Shown in pieces: positions 29,606 through 36,993 of a stretch of 64,000 nt of DNA (positions within the stretch are counted from its first letter, which is position 1; the number at the start of each line of letters is the position of its first letter). The notes under the pieces are model-generated. The model was not told the DNA's origin. It made no database searches and was given only the letters and a program-made list of their open reading frames with translations. The stretch comes from Pseudobdellovibrio exovorus JSS. Its GTDB lineage: Bacteria; Bdellovibrionota; Bdellovibrionia; Bdellovibrionales; Bdellovibrionaceae. The position numbers were made by a program, and so were the translations under genes. The DNA is taken from the NCBI RefSeq assembly GCF_000348725.1, contig NC_020813.1, forward strand, positions 62,001 to 126,000. Reading direction: 5' to 3'.

Positions 29606-30175
29606 ATGCGACAAAATCTAAATGAGTTACCAAAAGATCTTCCTCAACCTATTGATGATGGAAAAGCAAAGCATCTAACAGGTCTTTCAATTCCGAAAAT
29701 TCAGTTAACATCGACTAAAGAAAATCAACTCAACCTCTGGGAAGCTTTTCAAAAACCCACGGTTCTTTTTATTTATCCTCGCGCGGGAAGTCCTTTAGAG
29801 CCCAATACAAATCCTGAGCTTTGGGATTCAATACCCGGAGCGCGAGGATGCACTCCGCAGTCATGCAGCTTTCGAGACCTTATCGCAGAGTTCGATAAAT
29901 TAGGTGTACAGGTATTTGGTTTAAGTATTCAGTCGCCGCTAGTTCAAAAAGAGTTTGTCGAGCGCAATCACATTACTTTTCCGATTTTAAGTGACCATCA
30001 ATACTTGCTGACAGAGCAATTAAATTTACCGACCTTCGATTTTGAAGGTGAGCGTCTGATCAAGAGAATGGCCTTCTTTATTAAAGAGGGAAAAATTCAA
30101 AAAGTTTTCTATCCAGTTTTTCCACCAGATAAAAACGCCGAAGAAGTTCTGAGTTGGCTGAACACTTGTCGCTAA
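29606..30175 (+). CDS. Peroxiredoxin (AhpC/TSA, Bcp-like)
   Basis: A 189-residue thiol peroxidase-like protein. The catalytic segment reads GARGCTPQSCSFRD, with the peroxidatic Cys in the GCTPQSC position of Bcp/PrxQ enzymes and a second Cys four residues later. It probably reduces hydroperoxides in the cytoplasm. The ATG at 29606 is used; a TTG nine bases upstream is also possible and neither has a clear ribosome binding site. It is the first gene after the tRNA, and its stop overlaps the convergent stop of the NIS-like gene. Confidence 0.8.
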   Translation: MRQNLNELPKDLPQPIDDGKAKHLTGLSIPKIQLTSTKENQLNLWEAFQKPTVLFIYPRAGSPLEPNTNPELWDSIPGARGCTPQSCSFRDLIAEFDKLGVQVFGLSIQSPLVQKEFVERNHITFPILSDHQYLLTEQLNLPTFDFEGERLIKRMAFFIKEGKIQKVFYPVFPPDKNAEEVLSWLNTCR

Positions 30176-31734
30176 AATCTGGGGCCTTCTAAATCCATAT
30201 GTGCTACTAAATGAACTTCACTCGGATCATCTAGTTTCTGAAGCATCAATACTTGGGCTTTATAAAGTACTTGCGGCAAAATGACAGAGCTATAAAGGCG
30301 ACTATTTAACATCGAATTGATGATCTTTTTGTCGACTCCGTAAGTGTAAAGATAAATTGAGTTTGGGTCTAAACAGCGTGAGTAAAAAGAATCTATATTT
30401 TCTAAAGCACAAGTGAGCTGTCGTCTCATTTGTAAAGCCGTCGCCTTTAAAATCAAATCGCGTGCGGCGGCTAGAAACATAAAAAGATCGTCACAAGTCT
30501 CGGTTACTGTGAATTCATGTAGATTTTGGGCTTCGATCTGTAAAGAGTTGTGAAGTAAATAGCTTTTTAACTTGGGACGAATCTCTTCTAAAAGCAAAAG
30601 AAAAAAGTCTACTTTTTGTGTCGTCTCCTGAAGTAAATTGACATTAATAGATTGAGCGTACAGCCCGAAATCACGCAGAAAGTAACGATACCAGAATGAA
30701 ATATTAGAATTAAAAGACTGTTCGGATTGAGAAGAGTATTCGCCTACAGCAGGAAAACTACTTTTTCTTTTAAGACCAACTACATCTGGCGGCAAGCGCA
30801 AGCGAAAAAATTGATAAAAAATATCTTCTAAAACGTCGCAGCTATCTTGATAAAAAACTTCAAGGATGGAGCCATCGCGCATCAGTAAATTGATATTCTG
30901 TTGATGAATCTCAAGGTGATGACCACTCAGTTCAAATGGTAACCAAAGTAGATGAGCCATTTGCGGTACTAATTCAGTCTGTAACCACCGGAAAGGCTCA
31001 TTTGAATAATTCCCCAAAAAGCTACTGCGTAAAGAGGGGCTCAACTTTGACAGAACAGCAAATAAGGGCAGATACAGATCCTGCGGAGCAAAGACTTCAA
31101 CTTCGGGAAATTGCCTATAAATAACCAAAAGATCAGCATGATCGGGTGTTAACTTAAAATATAGAGCACTGTTTTCTTTTAGTATAGATTTAGAGCGCAT
31201 CACAGAGTTCGCCGCGACTGTGCTTTGAATAGTGGGGTACTTTAAGTGACGATCGGCCTTTTGTTCGAGCCGTGCGACAGTTTGACCACAAAACTTCAAA
31301 CAGAATGGCGGGGTTTTCTTTGTATGAGGCCGTACCAATACGGTCCGGCCTGAGGAAAGCATCTGTTGATAATCATATCGATGGGGCGGACCGAGTTTTT
31401 GTGTTAAAATGTATTTGCGCTCATCATCGAGATAGTGGCAACTCACATAAATTCCACCAAAAGATTTTTGCATAAAAATTAAGTCACCCAAATATTCCAC
31501 ATGAATCTGTAGCTTTGAAATCGCGGTTTCAGATAAAATCCAGACAGGAGCTTGTCCCGAAAGAGGGAATTTATTTTGCACTACATCTACGAGAGGTAAA
31601 AATCCTAATGGCTCGATATCTTTTGATGAATCGGATCGTTTTTCTAACCACCCATAGCGAGAATTCATCCTCTGGTTCGCGAAAACATAGACATCTAAGA
31701 TATTAGAATTCCACAGACTGTTCGATAAATTCAT
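30172..31734 (-). CDS. Divergent IucA/IucC (NIS synthetase)-like protein
   Basis: A 520-residue protein, last gene of a four-gene operon. The segment HHLEIHQQNINLLMRDG (about 272-288) matches the E-x-H-x-Q-N motif and following strand of IucA/IucC synthetases, which adenylate a carboxylate and join it to an amine in siderophore synthesis. A basic segment near 130-148 (RTVLVRPHTKKTPPFCLKF) sits where the family's ATP-binding lysine and arginine region lies, but the match is weak. The overall identity must be low. An amide-forming enzyme next to a PP-loop ligase and a Cys-rich peptide suggests a modified-peptide product. The start overlaps the previous stop (ATGA). Confidence 0.5.
   Translation of the reverse strand: MNLSNSLWNSNILDVYVFANQRMNSRYGWLEKRSDSSKDIEPLGFLPLVDVVQNKFPLSGQAPVWILSETAISKLQIHVEYLGDLIFMQKSFGGIYVSCHYLDDERKYILTQKLGPPHRYDYQQMLSSGRTVLVRPHTKKTPPFCLKFCGQTVARLEQKADRHLKYPTIQSTVAANSVMRSKSILKENSALYFKLTPDHADLLVIYRQFPEVEVFAPQDLYLPLFAVLSKLSPSLRSSFLGNYSNEPFRWLQTELVPQMAHLLWLPFELSGHHLEIHQQNINLLMRDGSILEVFYQDSCDVLEDIFYQFFRLRLPPDVVGLKRKSSFPAVGEYSSQSEQSFNSNISFWYRYFLRDFGLYAQSINVNLLQETTQKVDFFLLLLEEIRPKLKSYLLHNSLQIEAQNLHEFTVTETCDDLFMFLAAARDLILKATALQMRRQLTCALENIDSFYSRCLDPNSIYLYTYGVDKKIINSMLNSRLYSSVILPQVLYKAQVLMLQKLDDPSEVHLVAHMDLEGPRF
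31327..31351. repeat. Inverted repeat resembling the family A core, inside a coding region
   Basis: AGGCCGTACC (31327-31336) and GGTCCGGCCT (31342-31351) pair at nine of ten positions. The first arm shares its ten bases with the core of repeat A. It lies within the NIS-like gene. Confidence 0.3.
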
Positions 31735-32135
31735 GATGGTGAAAATGGAGCTCTGATACGCACGTCAGATTCCGATACAATTTGATTTAACCAATCTGGC
31801 AGTTTCTCTTTAAGTGGAGAAGTGGGTAATGAGTAAAAGTGAATAAATTGAGGGAGCCAAGAAAAAACAAGATCTGAATTGTGGGTGCAATTTATAATAT
31901 ACGAAAATTGGTCTATCCAGAGAGGAGATATACAAGAAAGGTCTAATGCGTCTGTGGGATGAAATGAAGTCGCTGGTATTTGGAGGTAAGAAGAAAGATT
32001 TTCCATCAAAGGACTTAGTTGAATGTGAGAAGTAAAAAAGACTCGTTGTCCTCTATCATACAACTTACAAGCGACTTGCTCTGCGATAGAGTTGTTAATA
32101 GAACTTAAAGAATCTACTAAAATAAGTCCTATCAC
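31731..32135 (-). CDS. Unknown 134-residue protein
   Basis: Third gene of the operon. It overlaps both neighbours by four bases (ATGA), so it is translated with them and is very likely real. It begins with a hydrophobic strand (MIGLILVDSL) followed by a helix and a second strand (QRVFFTSHI), as at the start of a Rossmann-like fold, but no nucleotide-binding Gly motif is present. No family is recognised. Confidence 0.6.
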   Translation of the reverse strand: MIGLILVDSLSSINNSIAEQVACKLYDRGQRVFFTSHIQLSPLMENLSSYLQIPATSFHPTDALDLSCISPLWIDQFSYIINCTHNSDLVFSWLPQFIHFYSLPTSPLKEKLPDWLNQIVSESDVRIRAPFSPS

Positions 32136-33106
32136 TTGACGTCAGCCATTTCTTTCAGAAGCTTCGCCATAAAATGGTTATCTTTTTTTAAAACTAAAAA
32201 AACCTTTTCAGTCTTTCCATACAGCTGCTCTAAAGGATATCTATAAAGTTTTTCATAGGCCCAACCATCTTTATTTTTTTCAGCGAAGACGTCTTTGACC
32301 TTTTCAAAGCCGGTCTGTTTGAATGTGCGCTCAGGATATTGAGCAAATTGAAATCCCCCATCACGATAAATCGCCTGTTTGAAATCATATCTGGTTGTTA
32401 TAGAAGAATTATCATAGGTGTGGCTGCGTGCGGCTCGTGTATACTGTAGAAAAGAATGAATAAGCTCGGAAGTGTAGTTTAAAAAATGACCTACGCCGAA
32501 GCGACCATGTCTTCTTAGAAAGCGGTCTATTGCAAAATCTTTGTAATGGGGCAGTTGAATACTGTTAGGTGGTTTGTTGAAATAGACCAGTTCATTATGA
32601 AAGTAAAAGAAGTCTCCGCCGAAAACAGGGACCCCGTTGATCTGGTCTGCTAAATAGCAATGGACGACCACTTGAGGTGAGCTACAGGATGAAGCCTTGG
32701 CGTATTCTAGAAACCGAGGGCTTTCGTAAAAATCTATAATATCAATGGTTTTGATCTCGGGTATGATTTGATGACGACGGCAAATCTCTTTTGCTGTATT
32801 AGTGTCGTGAGCATTTAGGTTATTTTCAAAATCTAAAATACAAACCTTAAAGGGAATATTGGCCGCAATAAAAGTCGTCAGCATGCATTCGCTGTCTAGC
32901 CCGCCGCTCAAACATAAAACGACCTCCTTGGAGTTTGCCCGTTGATAAATCAAATGGGCGGCAAGAACAGCCTCATCAAAAGGTGTATTTAAAGGTCTGG
33001 TTGGTGTACCAAGACAAAGAAGTTGTCTTGTTCCGGTAAGGCTTACAAGTAGATGCTCTTGATGGGAATAAACTGATTCAAACGAATTTAGGCTGTCGGG
33101 GTTCAT
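32132..33106 (-). CDS. Asparagine-synthetase-like PP-loop enzyme
   Basis: A 324-residue protein with the ATP-pyrophosphatase motif SGGLDSE (67-73), as in the synthetase half of asparagine synthetases and in lasso-peptide C proteins. The N-terminal glutaminase domain (catalytic Cys2) is missing, so it would need free ammonia, another amine or an internal amine. It is clearly paralogous to the enzyme at 46230-47183: both share TPF-x-EAV, LCLSGG[LI]DSE, the NNLN segment, and GGF plus PLE-L near the end. Its neighbour in both cases is a twin-arginine Cys-rich protein, which may be its substrate. Confidence 0.75.
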   Translation of the reverse strand: MNPDSLNSFESVYSHQEHLLVSLTGTRQLLCLGTPTRPLNTPFDEAVLAAHLIYQRANSKEVVLCLSGGLDSECMLTTFIAANIPFKVCILDFENNLNAHDTNTAKEICRRHQIIPEIKTIDIIDFYESPRFLEYAKASSCSSPQVVVHCYLADQINGVPVFGGDFFYFHNELVYFNKPPNSIQLPHYKDFAIDRFLRRHGRFGVGHFLNYTSELIHSFLQYTRAARSHTYDNSSITTRYDFKQAIYRDGGFQFAQYPERTFKQTGFEKVKDVFAEKNKDGWAYEKLYRYPLEQLYGKTEKVFLVLKKDNHFMAKLLKEMADVK

Positions 33107-33114
33107 CTTCTGAG

Positions 33115-33423
33115 CTATTTCTTTTTACAGTCTGGTGGCCCCCAGCAGTCATCACCTTTTGTATAGCAATGAGAACCACAGCCAGCAGCCAGAAGAAACT
33201 CATCGTATTCCCTGACAAAGAGATCGTCTTTAGAAAGGATCTGACTTTCTTCGATGTCTTTAAGAACATCTGCATAAAAGTTTTTTTGATTTGGATTGGG
33301 GGACGATACAGAATCTTTGGATGAACTTGTGGCGAAAGCTCGTAAAGGATTCATAAAAAACAAACCAGCGGCACTGGCCTTTAACAAGGTATCTATAAAG
33401 TCACGGCGGGTATTGTTTCTCAT
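33115..33423 (-). CDS. Twin-arginine signal protein with Cys-rich tail
   Basis: A 102-residue protein. The N-terminus NNTRRDFIDTLL with a hydrophobic stretch (ASAAGLFFM) and RAFA is Tat-signal-like. The mature part is polar and ends in a tail with four Cys (GCGSHCYTKGDDCWGPPDC) and three Lys. GGAG lies seven bases before the ATG at 33423; an earlier ATG at 33468 would hide the twin Arg inside a longer basic leader. It is the first gene of the operon, eight bases before the asparagine-synthetase-like gene. It may be the peptide that the following enzymes modify. Confidence 0.65.
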   Translation of the reverse strand: MRNNTRRDFIDTLLKASAAGLFFMNPLRAFATSSSKDSVSSPNPNQKNFYADVLKDIEESQILSKDDLFVREYDEFLLAAGCGSHCYTKGDDCWGPPDCKKK

Positions 33424-33516
33424 TTTTCGCTCCTTATTTGGGAGGTAAACACGTTTCAGGCTGCGCAACCAAAAATATCAAAATGAAAATTCCCTCAAAA
33501 TACATACTATCGTGCT

Positions 33517-33534
33517 TACATATTATAATATGTA
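33517..33534. promoter_or_regulatory. 18-bp perfect palindrome upstream of an XRE gene
   Basis: TACATATTATAATATGTA is a perfect palindrome ending 17 bp before the XRE gene start, with a TATAAT inside (33524-33529). It lies between the divergent peptide operon and this gene, so it may be the binding site through which the XRE protein controls itself and the operon. Confidence 0.5.
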
Positions 33535-33551
33535 TACATCAATCTGGGCTG

Positions 33552-33776
33552 ATGAAGCAAGATGCAAAATATGATAAAAAACTAAAAGAGTTTGGTATGC
33601 GAGTCAGGTCGATCAGGGAAGCCAAGGGCTGGACGTTAGAACAAACGGAAGACTACGGGTGGTCCAATTGGCAACACCTTCAAAAGATAGAGTCAGGAAA
33701 AAACGTGACCCTAGCCACTATTTTTAAAATTTGCGAAGTTTTTAAAATAGACCCTCAAACCCTATTTAAAGATTAA
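33552..33776 (+). CDS. XRE-family (Cro/C1-type) regulator
   Basis: A 74-residue helix-turn-helix protein (MRVRSIREAKGWTLEQTEDYG... with a KIESGKNVTLATIF recognition and following helix). I start at the ATG at 33552; upstream codons extend into the palindrome and add no HTH sequence. It is divergent from the twin-arginine peptide operon and convergent with the OGG-like gene (stops overlap). It probably represses its own promoter and the operon. Confidence 0.75.
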   Translation: MKQDAKYDKKLKEFGMRVRSIREAKGWTLEQTEDYGWSNWQHLQKIESGKNVTLATIFKICEVFKIDPQTLFKD

Positions 33777-34537
33777 TTGTATTGGGTTTTTGGCATGAAA
33801 CTGTTTAGATGCTCATGAGTAAATTTACGAATTCTCATGTGGTTCCAAATTAGCAAATCTAATCCGCTAGCAGACAGATTAAATTTCTTTGAAAAACTAA
33901 TAAATGCTGATTCCATTAGCTTGTAGTGCTTTGTGGGAGTCCACTCAGGAAGAAAAAATCCAGCAAGTACGCCAGCGCGATGAAGGTGAATATCTATTAT
34001 TGCCACCTCATCTGAAGCTGTGTAGTTACGAACAATCCAAGAAGCAGTTTTTAACCCTATACCTGTTAAATTTAATAATGATTCTCGCAATGCGAGCGGC
34101 GCTAAATTTTCCCAATGTTTGGCAGACGCCTCATTTAGAGCAGCTGAAATTTGGCGAGCCTTTTGTGTTGGATAGCGATATTTGACGTTGCGTCCATTTA
34201 TTAAAACAGGACTTCTTAAAATTGCTTCAAGAGTGGAACTGTTTAGTGAACTCAAGTCTGAAACTTGAGAAGTGATTTTTTCGTAGTATGCGTTGGAAAG
34301 CTCTCCCGTAATGCCGTATCCACCTAACATACAAGCTAGAATTTCTTGTGACAGAGATCGACCTGTTTTCTGGATTTTTTCAGGATTGCTATGCCATTGA
34401 TAAATCCAATATGCGGCAGAACCGAAATTTATGTCTTTTCCGACTTTTAACTTAATAGTTGAAGGATAGTTTGGAATATTTAGCTCAACAAAGCTTTTAT
34501 GTCTCGATACCAATTTAGATGTGGAAGTGCTTTTCAT
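33773..34537 (-). CDS. OGG-like HhH-GPD DNA glycosylase
   Basis: A 254-residue protein with the helix-hairpin-helix motif LTGIGLKTASWIVRN, whose Lys (about 163) matches the catalytic Lys of 8-oxoguanine glycosylases, and AIIDIHLHRAG, whose Asp (about 182) matches the catalytic Asp. OGG-like proteins of this kind are accessory genes of type IV CBASS. I use the ATG at 34537: it overlaps the stop of the XRE gene (TAATG) and AGGA lies just upstream; the ATG at 34552 is also possible. It could excise modified bases or act on a nucleobase adduct made by the neighbouring operon. Confidence 0.72.
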   Translation of the reverse strand: MKSTSTSKLVSRHKSFVELNIPNYPSTIKLKVGKDINFGSAAYWIYQWHSNPEKIQKTGRSLSQEILACMLGGYGITGELSNAYYEKITSQVSDLSSLNSSTLEAILRSPVLINGRNVKYRYPTQKARQISAALNEASAKHWENLAPLALRESLLNLTGIGLKTASWIVRNYTASDEVAIIDIHLHRAGVLAGFFLPEWTPTKHYKLMESAFISFSKKFNLSASGLDLLIWNHMRIRKFTHEHLNSFMPKTQYN

Positions 34538-34785
34538 TATTTTCCTGCCCATAACTTTATCGTTTCGCCCAGATCTAGCTCAAGTGCTTTAAAAATATCG
34601 ACGGCTAAAAAAAAGCTCGGGTTGCAGCTTCTGCCACCCTCTATGGCGCGAACCATATCAACAGTGATACTAATTCTCTCAGCCAATTGAGCCTGCGTTA
34701 GCCCCAACTCAAGACGCCTTTTTTTTAAAAGCTCTCGAAAATTCTCACTTTGTATTTTCCTATCGGATGCAAAATCTTTGCGCAT
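34537..34785 (-). CDS. XRE-family regulator of the OGG/QueC locus
   Basis: An 82-residue helix-turn-helix protein (ELLKKRRLELGLTQAQLAERI, then ISITVDMVRAIEGGRSC). It is translationally coupled to the OGG-like gene and divergent from the Gly-rich protein gene 103 bp away, so it is well placed to control both arms of the locus. Confidence 0.8.
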   Translation of the reverse strand: MRKDFASDRKIQSENFRELLKKRRLELGLTQAQLAERISITVDMVRAIEGGRSCNPSFFLAVDIFKALELDLGETIKLWAGK

Positions 34786-34793
34786 AAATAATA

Positions 34794-34809
34794 TGTTACT
34801 GGTAATACA
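34794..34809. promoter_or_regulatory. Imperfect dyad between the two arms of the OGG/QueC locus
   Basis: TGTTACTGGTAATACA reads as TGTTAC facing GTAA(T)ACA. It is nine bases upstream of the XRE gene start and 80 bp from the Gly-rich gene. A possible operator. Confidence 0.3.
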
Positions 34810-34888
34810 TTACATAAATACTAAAGTAAAGTGCTTTGTTAAACTGATTTCAATATAATATGATTTCTAAAACTTTAAGGAGGTTTCT

Positions 34889-35227
34889 ATGAGCGGCGGC
34901 GGAGGCGGTTATGATCATTCACCAGCACCCCCAGTACTATGTGAAAATTTAGTGTTTACAGCGGTGTTGCACTCACCAGTGCCAGCGGTTGTTAAGCAAC
35001 TAAAGCCACAAGATAAATTAGGCTTACAAAAAACTACAGCTGGAGCTGTTGTTGCTGAGCACGTACATCATAGCGTAGCGGGTGCAATTATGCATAGGCT
35101 TCCTAACTTATTGAGCTGCATGGATGACGGCTATGACTATGTAGCAGTTGTTCAAAGCATTAATGGGCTAGTAGTTACAGTTGAGGTTCGTCCAGTATTA
35201 GTAGCTAGAAAGGGCAAAACCAAATGA
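34889..35227 (+). CDS. Small Gly-rich N-terminus protein, possible conjugation substrate
   Basis: A 112-residue protein. It begins MSGGGGGYDHSPAPP, a flexible Gly then Pro-rich N-terminus, followed by a compact beta-rich domain (CENLVFTAVLHSPVPAVV, KPQDKLGLQ, then LLSCMDDGYDYVAVVQSING). The second part resembles small HIRAN-like beta-barrel domains, but that is a visual impression. A very strong ribosome binding site (AAGGAGG, 34877-34883) suggests it is made in quantity. Its stop overlaps the next start (ATGA). QueC-like proteins in defence systems work beside partner proteins with exposed N-termini, so this may be the target of the QueC-like enzyme here. Confidence 0.6.
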   Translation: MSGGGGGYDHSPAPPVLCENLVFTAVLHSPVPAVVKQLKPQDKLGLQKTTAGAVVAEHVHHSVAGAIMHRLPNLLSCMDDGYDYVAVVQSINGLVVTVEVRPVLVARKGKTK

Positions 35228-36396
35228 TCGTTGTTGGAGGAACATACAGAGAGTTATGTAAATATCCGAAACGAAATAATTTATATGGTTCTGGATTAAA
35301 AGCAGCTTGTGCGCTTTCGCATCACATTAAAAATCTTCAGTTTGTGACTGCGGCGGCAGAGGTTGAACAACAAGAATTGAACGCTATTACAGCGGGATAT
35401 GGTATTAAGCTCAGTTTAGAAAAAAGACCTGATCCTATGGGGTTTAGTTATTTCACTCCGTTAGATAAACCGCATATATATGGAATTGGCCCAGACAAAG
35501 TTCATTTGAAAGTTTCAGGCAAAGAAGTTTTATGTTTTGGAATGATTGAGGCTGATACCACAATAAAAGCAGAAAAAATCGTTCTTGATCCTCAAAATCC
35601 AAAAAACACAAAGATAGACAGACAACAGTTTCAATGTAGCAGTTTCGCAGTTGTGCTGAATAAACACGAGGCTAGAGAATTAACAGGGAATGATAAAATA
35701 GAAAAATCGGCTGTAGAAATTTTTAAAAACTACAATGCTGAAGTTGTAGTTATTAAGTGCGGCGCACAAGGAGCCTATGTTGCTACAAAAAAAGAAAAAA
35801 AATGGATAGGTGTTTTTCCAAGCAAGTCCATTTATCCAATAGGTTCAGGAGACATTTTTAGCGCATTTTTTTCTCTGGGCTGGATGAAGAAAAAAATGAA
35901 TCCTGTTGCAGCAGCTGTGTTTGCATCTAAAGCTGTTTCTACATGGACCGAAAACCCAGATATTTTTCATTTACTAACGATTAAAAATATTGAGATGAAA
36001 AGCATCGAGTTAGTGAATGCTAAAGCGAAAATTTATCTTGCGGGACCGTTTTTTAATTTAGGCCAAAATTGGATGATTGAAGCAGCTAAGGCTGGAATTC
36101 AAAATCTTGGCGCTGAGGTTTTTTCTCCTTTACATGAAGTTGGGCGTGGCGGGGACGAAGTAGCTAAGCTAGATTTAGACGGGGTGGATAAGTGTAGCTC
36201 CGTTCTCGCTCTATTGGACGGGTTAGACTCAGGAACCATTTTTGAAGTTGGCTATGCAATAGCTAAGGGCATAAGCGTAGTGGGATACTGTGAAAATCCT
36301 AATCACACAGACTTAAAAATGTTAAGAGGTTCAGGAATTCCTATTTACAACGACTTGTCTACAGCAATTTATCAATCAATCTGGGCGGGCTCTTAA
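35224..36396 (+). CDS. PfkB-type kinase fused to a nucleoside deoxyribosyltransferase-like domain
   Basis: A 390-residue fusion. Residues 1-245 resemble a PfkB/ribokinase sugar or nucleoside kinase: FAVVLNKHEARELTG, VVIKCGAQGAYV and the C-terminal catalytic motif PIGSGDIFSAFF (Asp210). Residues about 266-390 match nucleoside 2-deoxyribosyltransferases: KIYLAGPFFN (269-278), a SPLHEVGRG loop and DSGTIFEVGYA (335-345) with the likely nucleophile Glu341. It would make or recycle a nucleoside or nucleobase, fitting the QueC-like gene three bases downstream. The start overlaps the previous stop by four bases. Confidence 0.75.
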   Translation: MIVVGGTYRELCKYPKRNNLYGSGLKAACALSHHIKNLQFVTAAAEVEQQELNAITAGYGIKLSLEKRPDPMGFSYFTPLDKPHIYGIGPDKVHLKVSGKEVLCFGMIEADTTIKAEKIVLDPQNPKNTKIDRQQFQCSSFAVVLNKHEARELTGNDKIEKSAVEIFKNYNAEVVVIKCGAQGAYVATKKEKKWIGVFPSKSIYPIGSGDIFSAFFSLGWMKKKMNPVAAAVFASKAVSTWTENPDIFHLLTIKNIEMKSIELVNAKAKIYLAGPFFNLGQNWMIEAAKAGIQNLGAEVFSPLHEVGRGGDEVAKLDLDGVDKCSSVLALLDGLDSGTIFEVGYAIAKGISVVGYCENPNHTDLKMLRGSGIPIYNDLSTAIYQSIWAGS

Positions 36397-36399
36397 TTT

Positions 36400-36993
36400 A
36401 TGCGTACTGCCGTTGTGCTGTCTGGTGGCATCGACTCGTCAGCAATTGCTTGGTGGAAAAAACCTGATGTAGCCATTTTTATAAACTATGGACAAACACC
36501 TGCTGATGCTGAAGAGTCGTGTGCTCGAAATGTTGCAGATAGGATAGGAGCCGAATTTAGTAAAATTTCGATTGATTGCAAATCCATAGGTTCTGGCTCT
36601 TTAGCATCACGGGACGCACTTAGTATAGCTCCAGCAAAAGAGTGGTGGCCGTTTAGAAACCAGCTTCTAATTACTATGGCTGCTGCACGAGCAGTGGAAT
36701 TAGGGGTAAAAAAATTATATTTTGGCAGCGTCAGTACAGATAAATTCCATGCAGACGGCAGACCTTTATTTTTTCAGCAAATATCATCATTGCTGCAATC
36801 TCAAGAAGGCGAGCTAATAGTTGATACTCCTGCAATCGAGTTAAGGACTGAGGAATTAGTAAAAATATCTGAAATTCCAAAAGATCTTCTTTTAATTACA
36901 CACTCATGCCATATAAGTAATTTTCCTTGTGGTGTTTGTGAAGGATGCATTAAACACCTAGCTGTCCTAAGGATTTTAGGAATTGAGTATTGA
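36400..36993 (+). CDS. QueC-like 7-cyano-7-deazaguanine synthase-family protein
   Basis: A 197-residue protein with the PP-loop SGGIDSS (8-14), a QueC-like middle (FRNQLLITMAAARAVELG, then FGSV) and a four-Cys zinc site at the end (Cys170, 177, 180, 183). Standard QueC makes preQ0 for queuosine. No queD, queE or folE is nearby, and the context is accessory DNA, so this is more likely a specialised form like Cap9 of type IV CBASS or QatC. It is in one operon with the Gly-rich protein and the kinase/transferase fusion, and its stop overlaps the next start (TTGA). Confidence 0.82.
   Translation: MRTAVVLSGGIDSSAIAWWKKPDVAIFINYGQTPADAEESCARNVADRIGAEFSKISIDCKSIGSGSLASRDALSIAPAKEWWPFRNQLLITMAAARAVELGVKKLYFGSVSTDKFHADGRPLFFQQISSLLQSQEGELIVDTPAIELRTEELVKISEIPKDLLLITHSCHISNFPCGVCEGCIKHLAVLRILGIEY

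Noticed and set aside
30172-33423. Lasso-peptide gene cluster
   Set aside because: An asparagine-synthetase-like protein is present, but no leader-binding B1 or transglutaminase-like B2 protein, and the peptide has a Tat-like leader and a Cys-rich tail.
36400-36993. Housekeeping queC of queuosine synthesis
   Set aside because: It lies in an island, with no queD, queE, queF or folE nearby, and is coupled to unrelated genes. Housekeeping use cannot be fully excluded without the rest of the genome.
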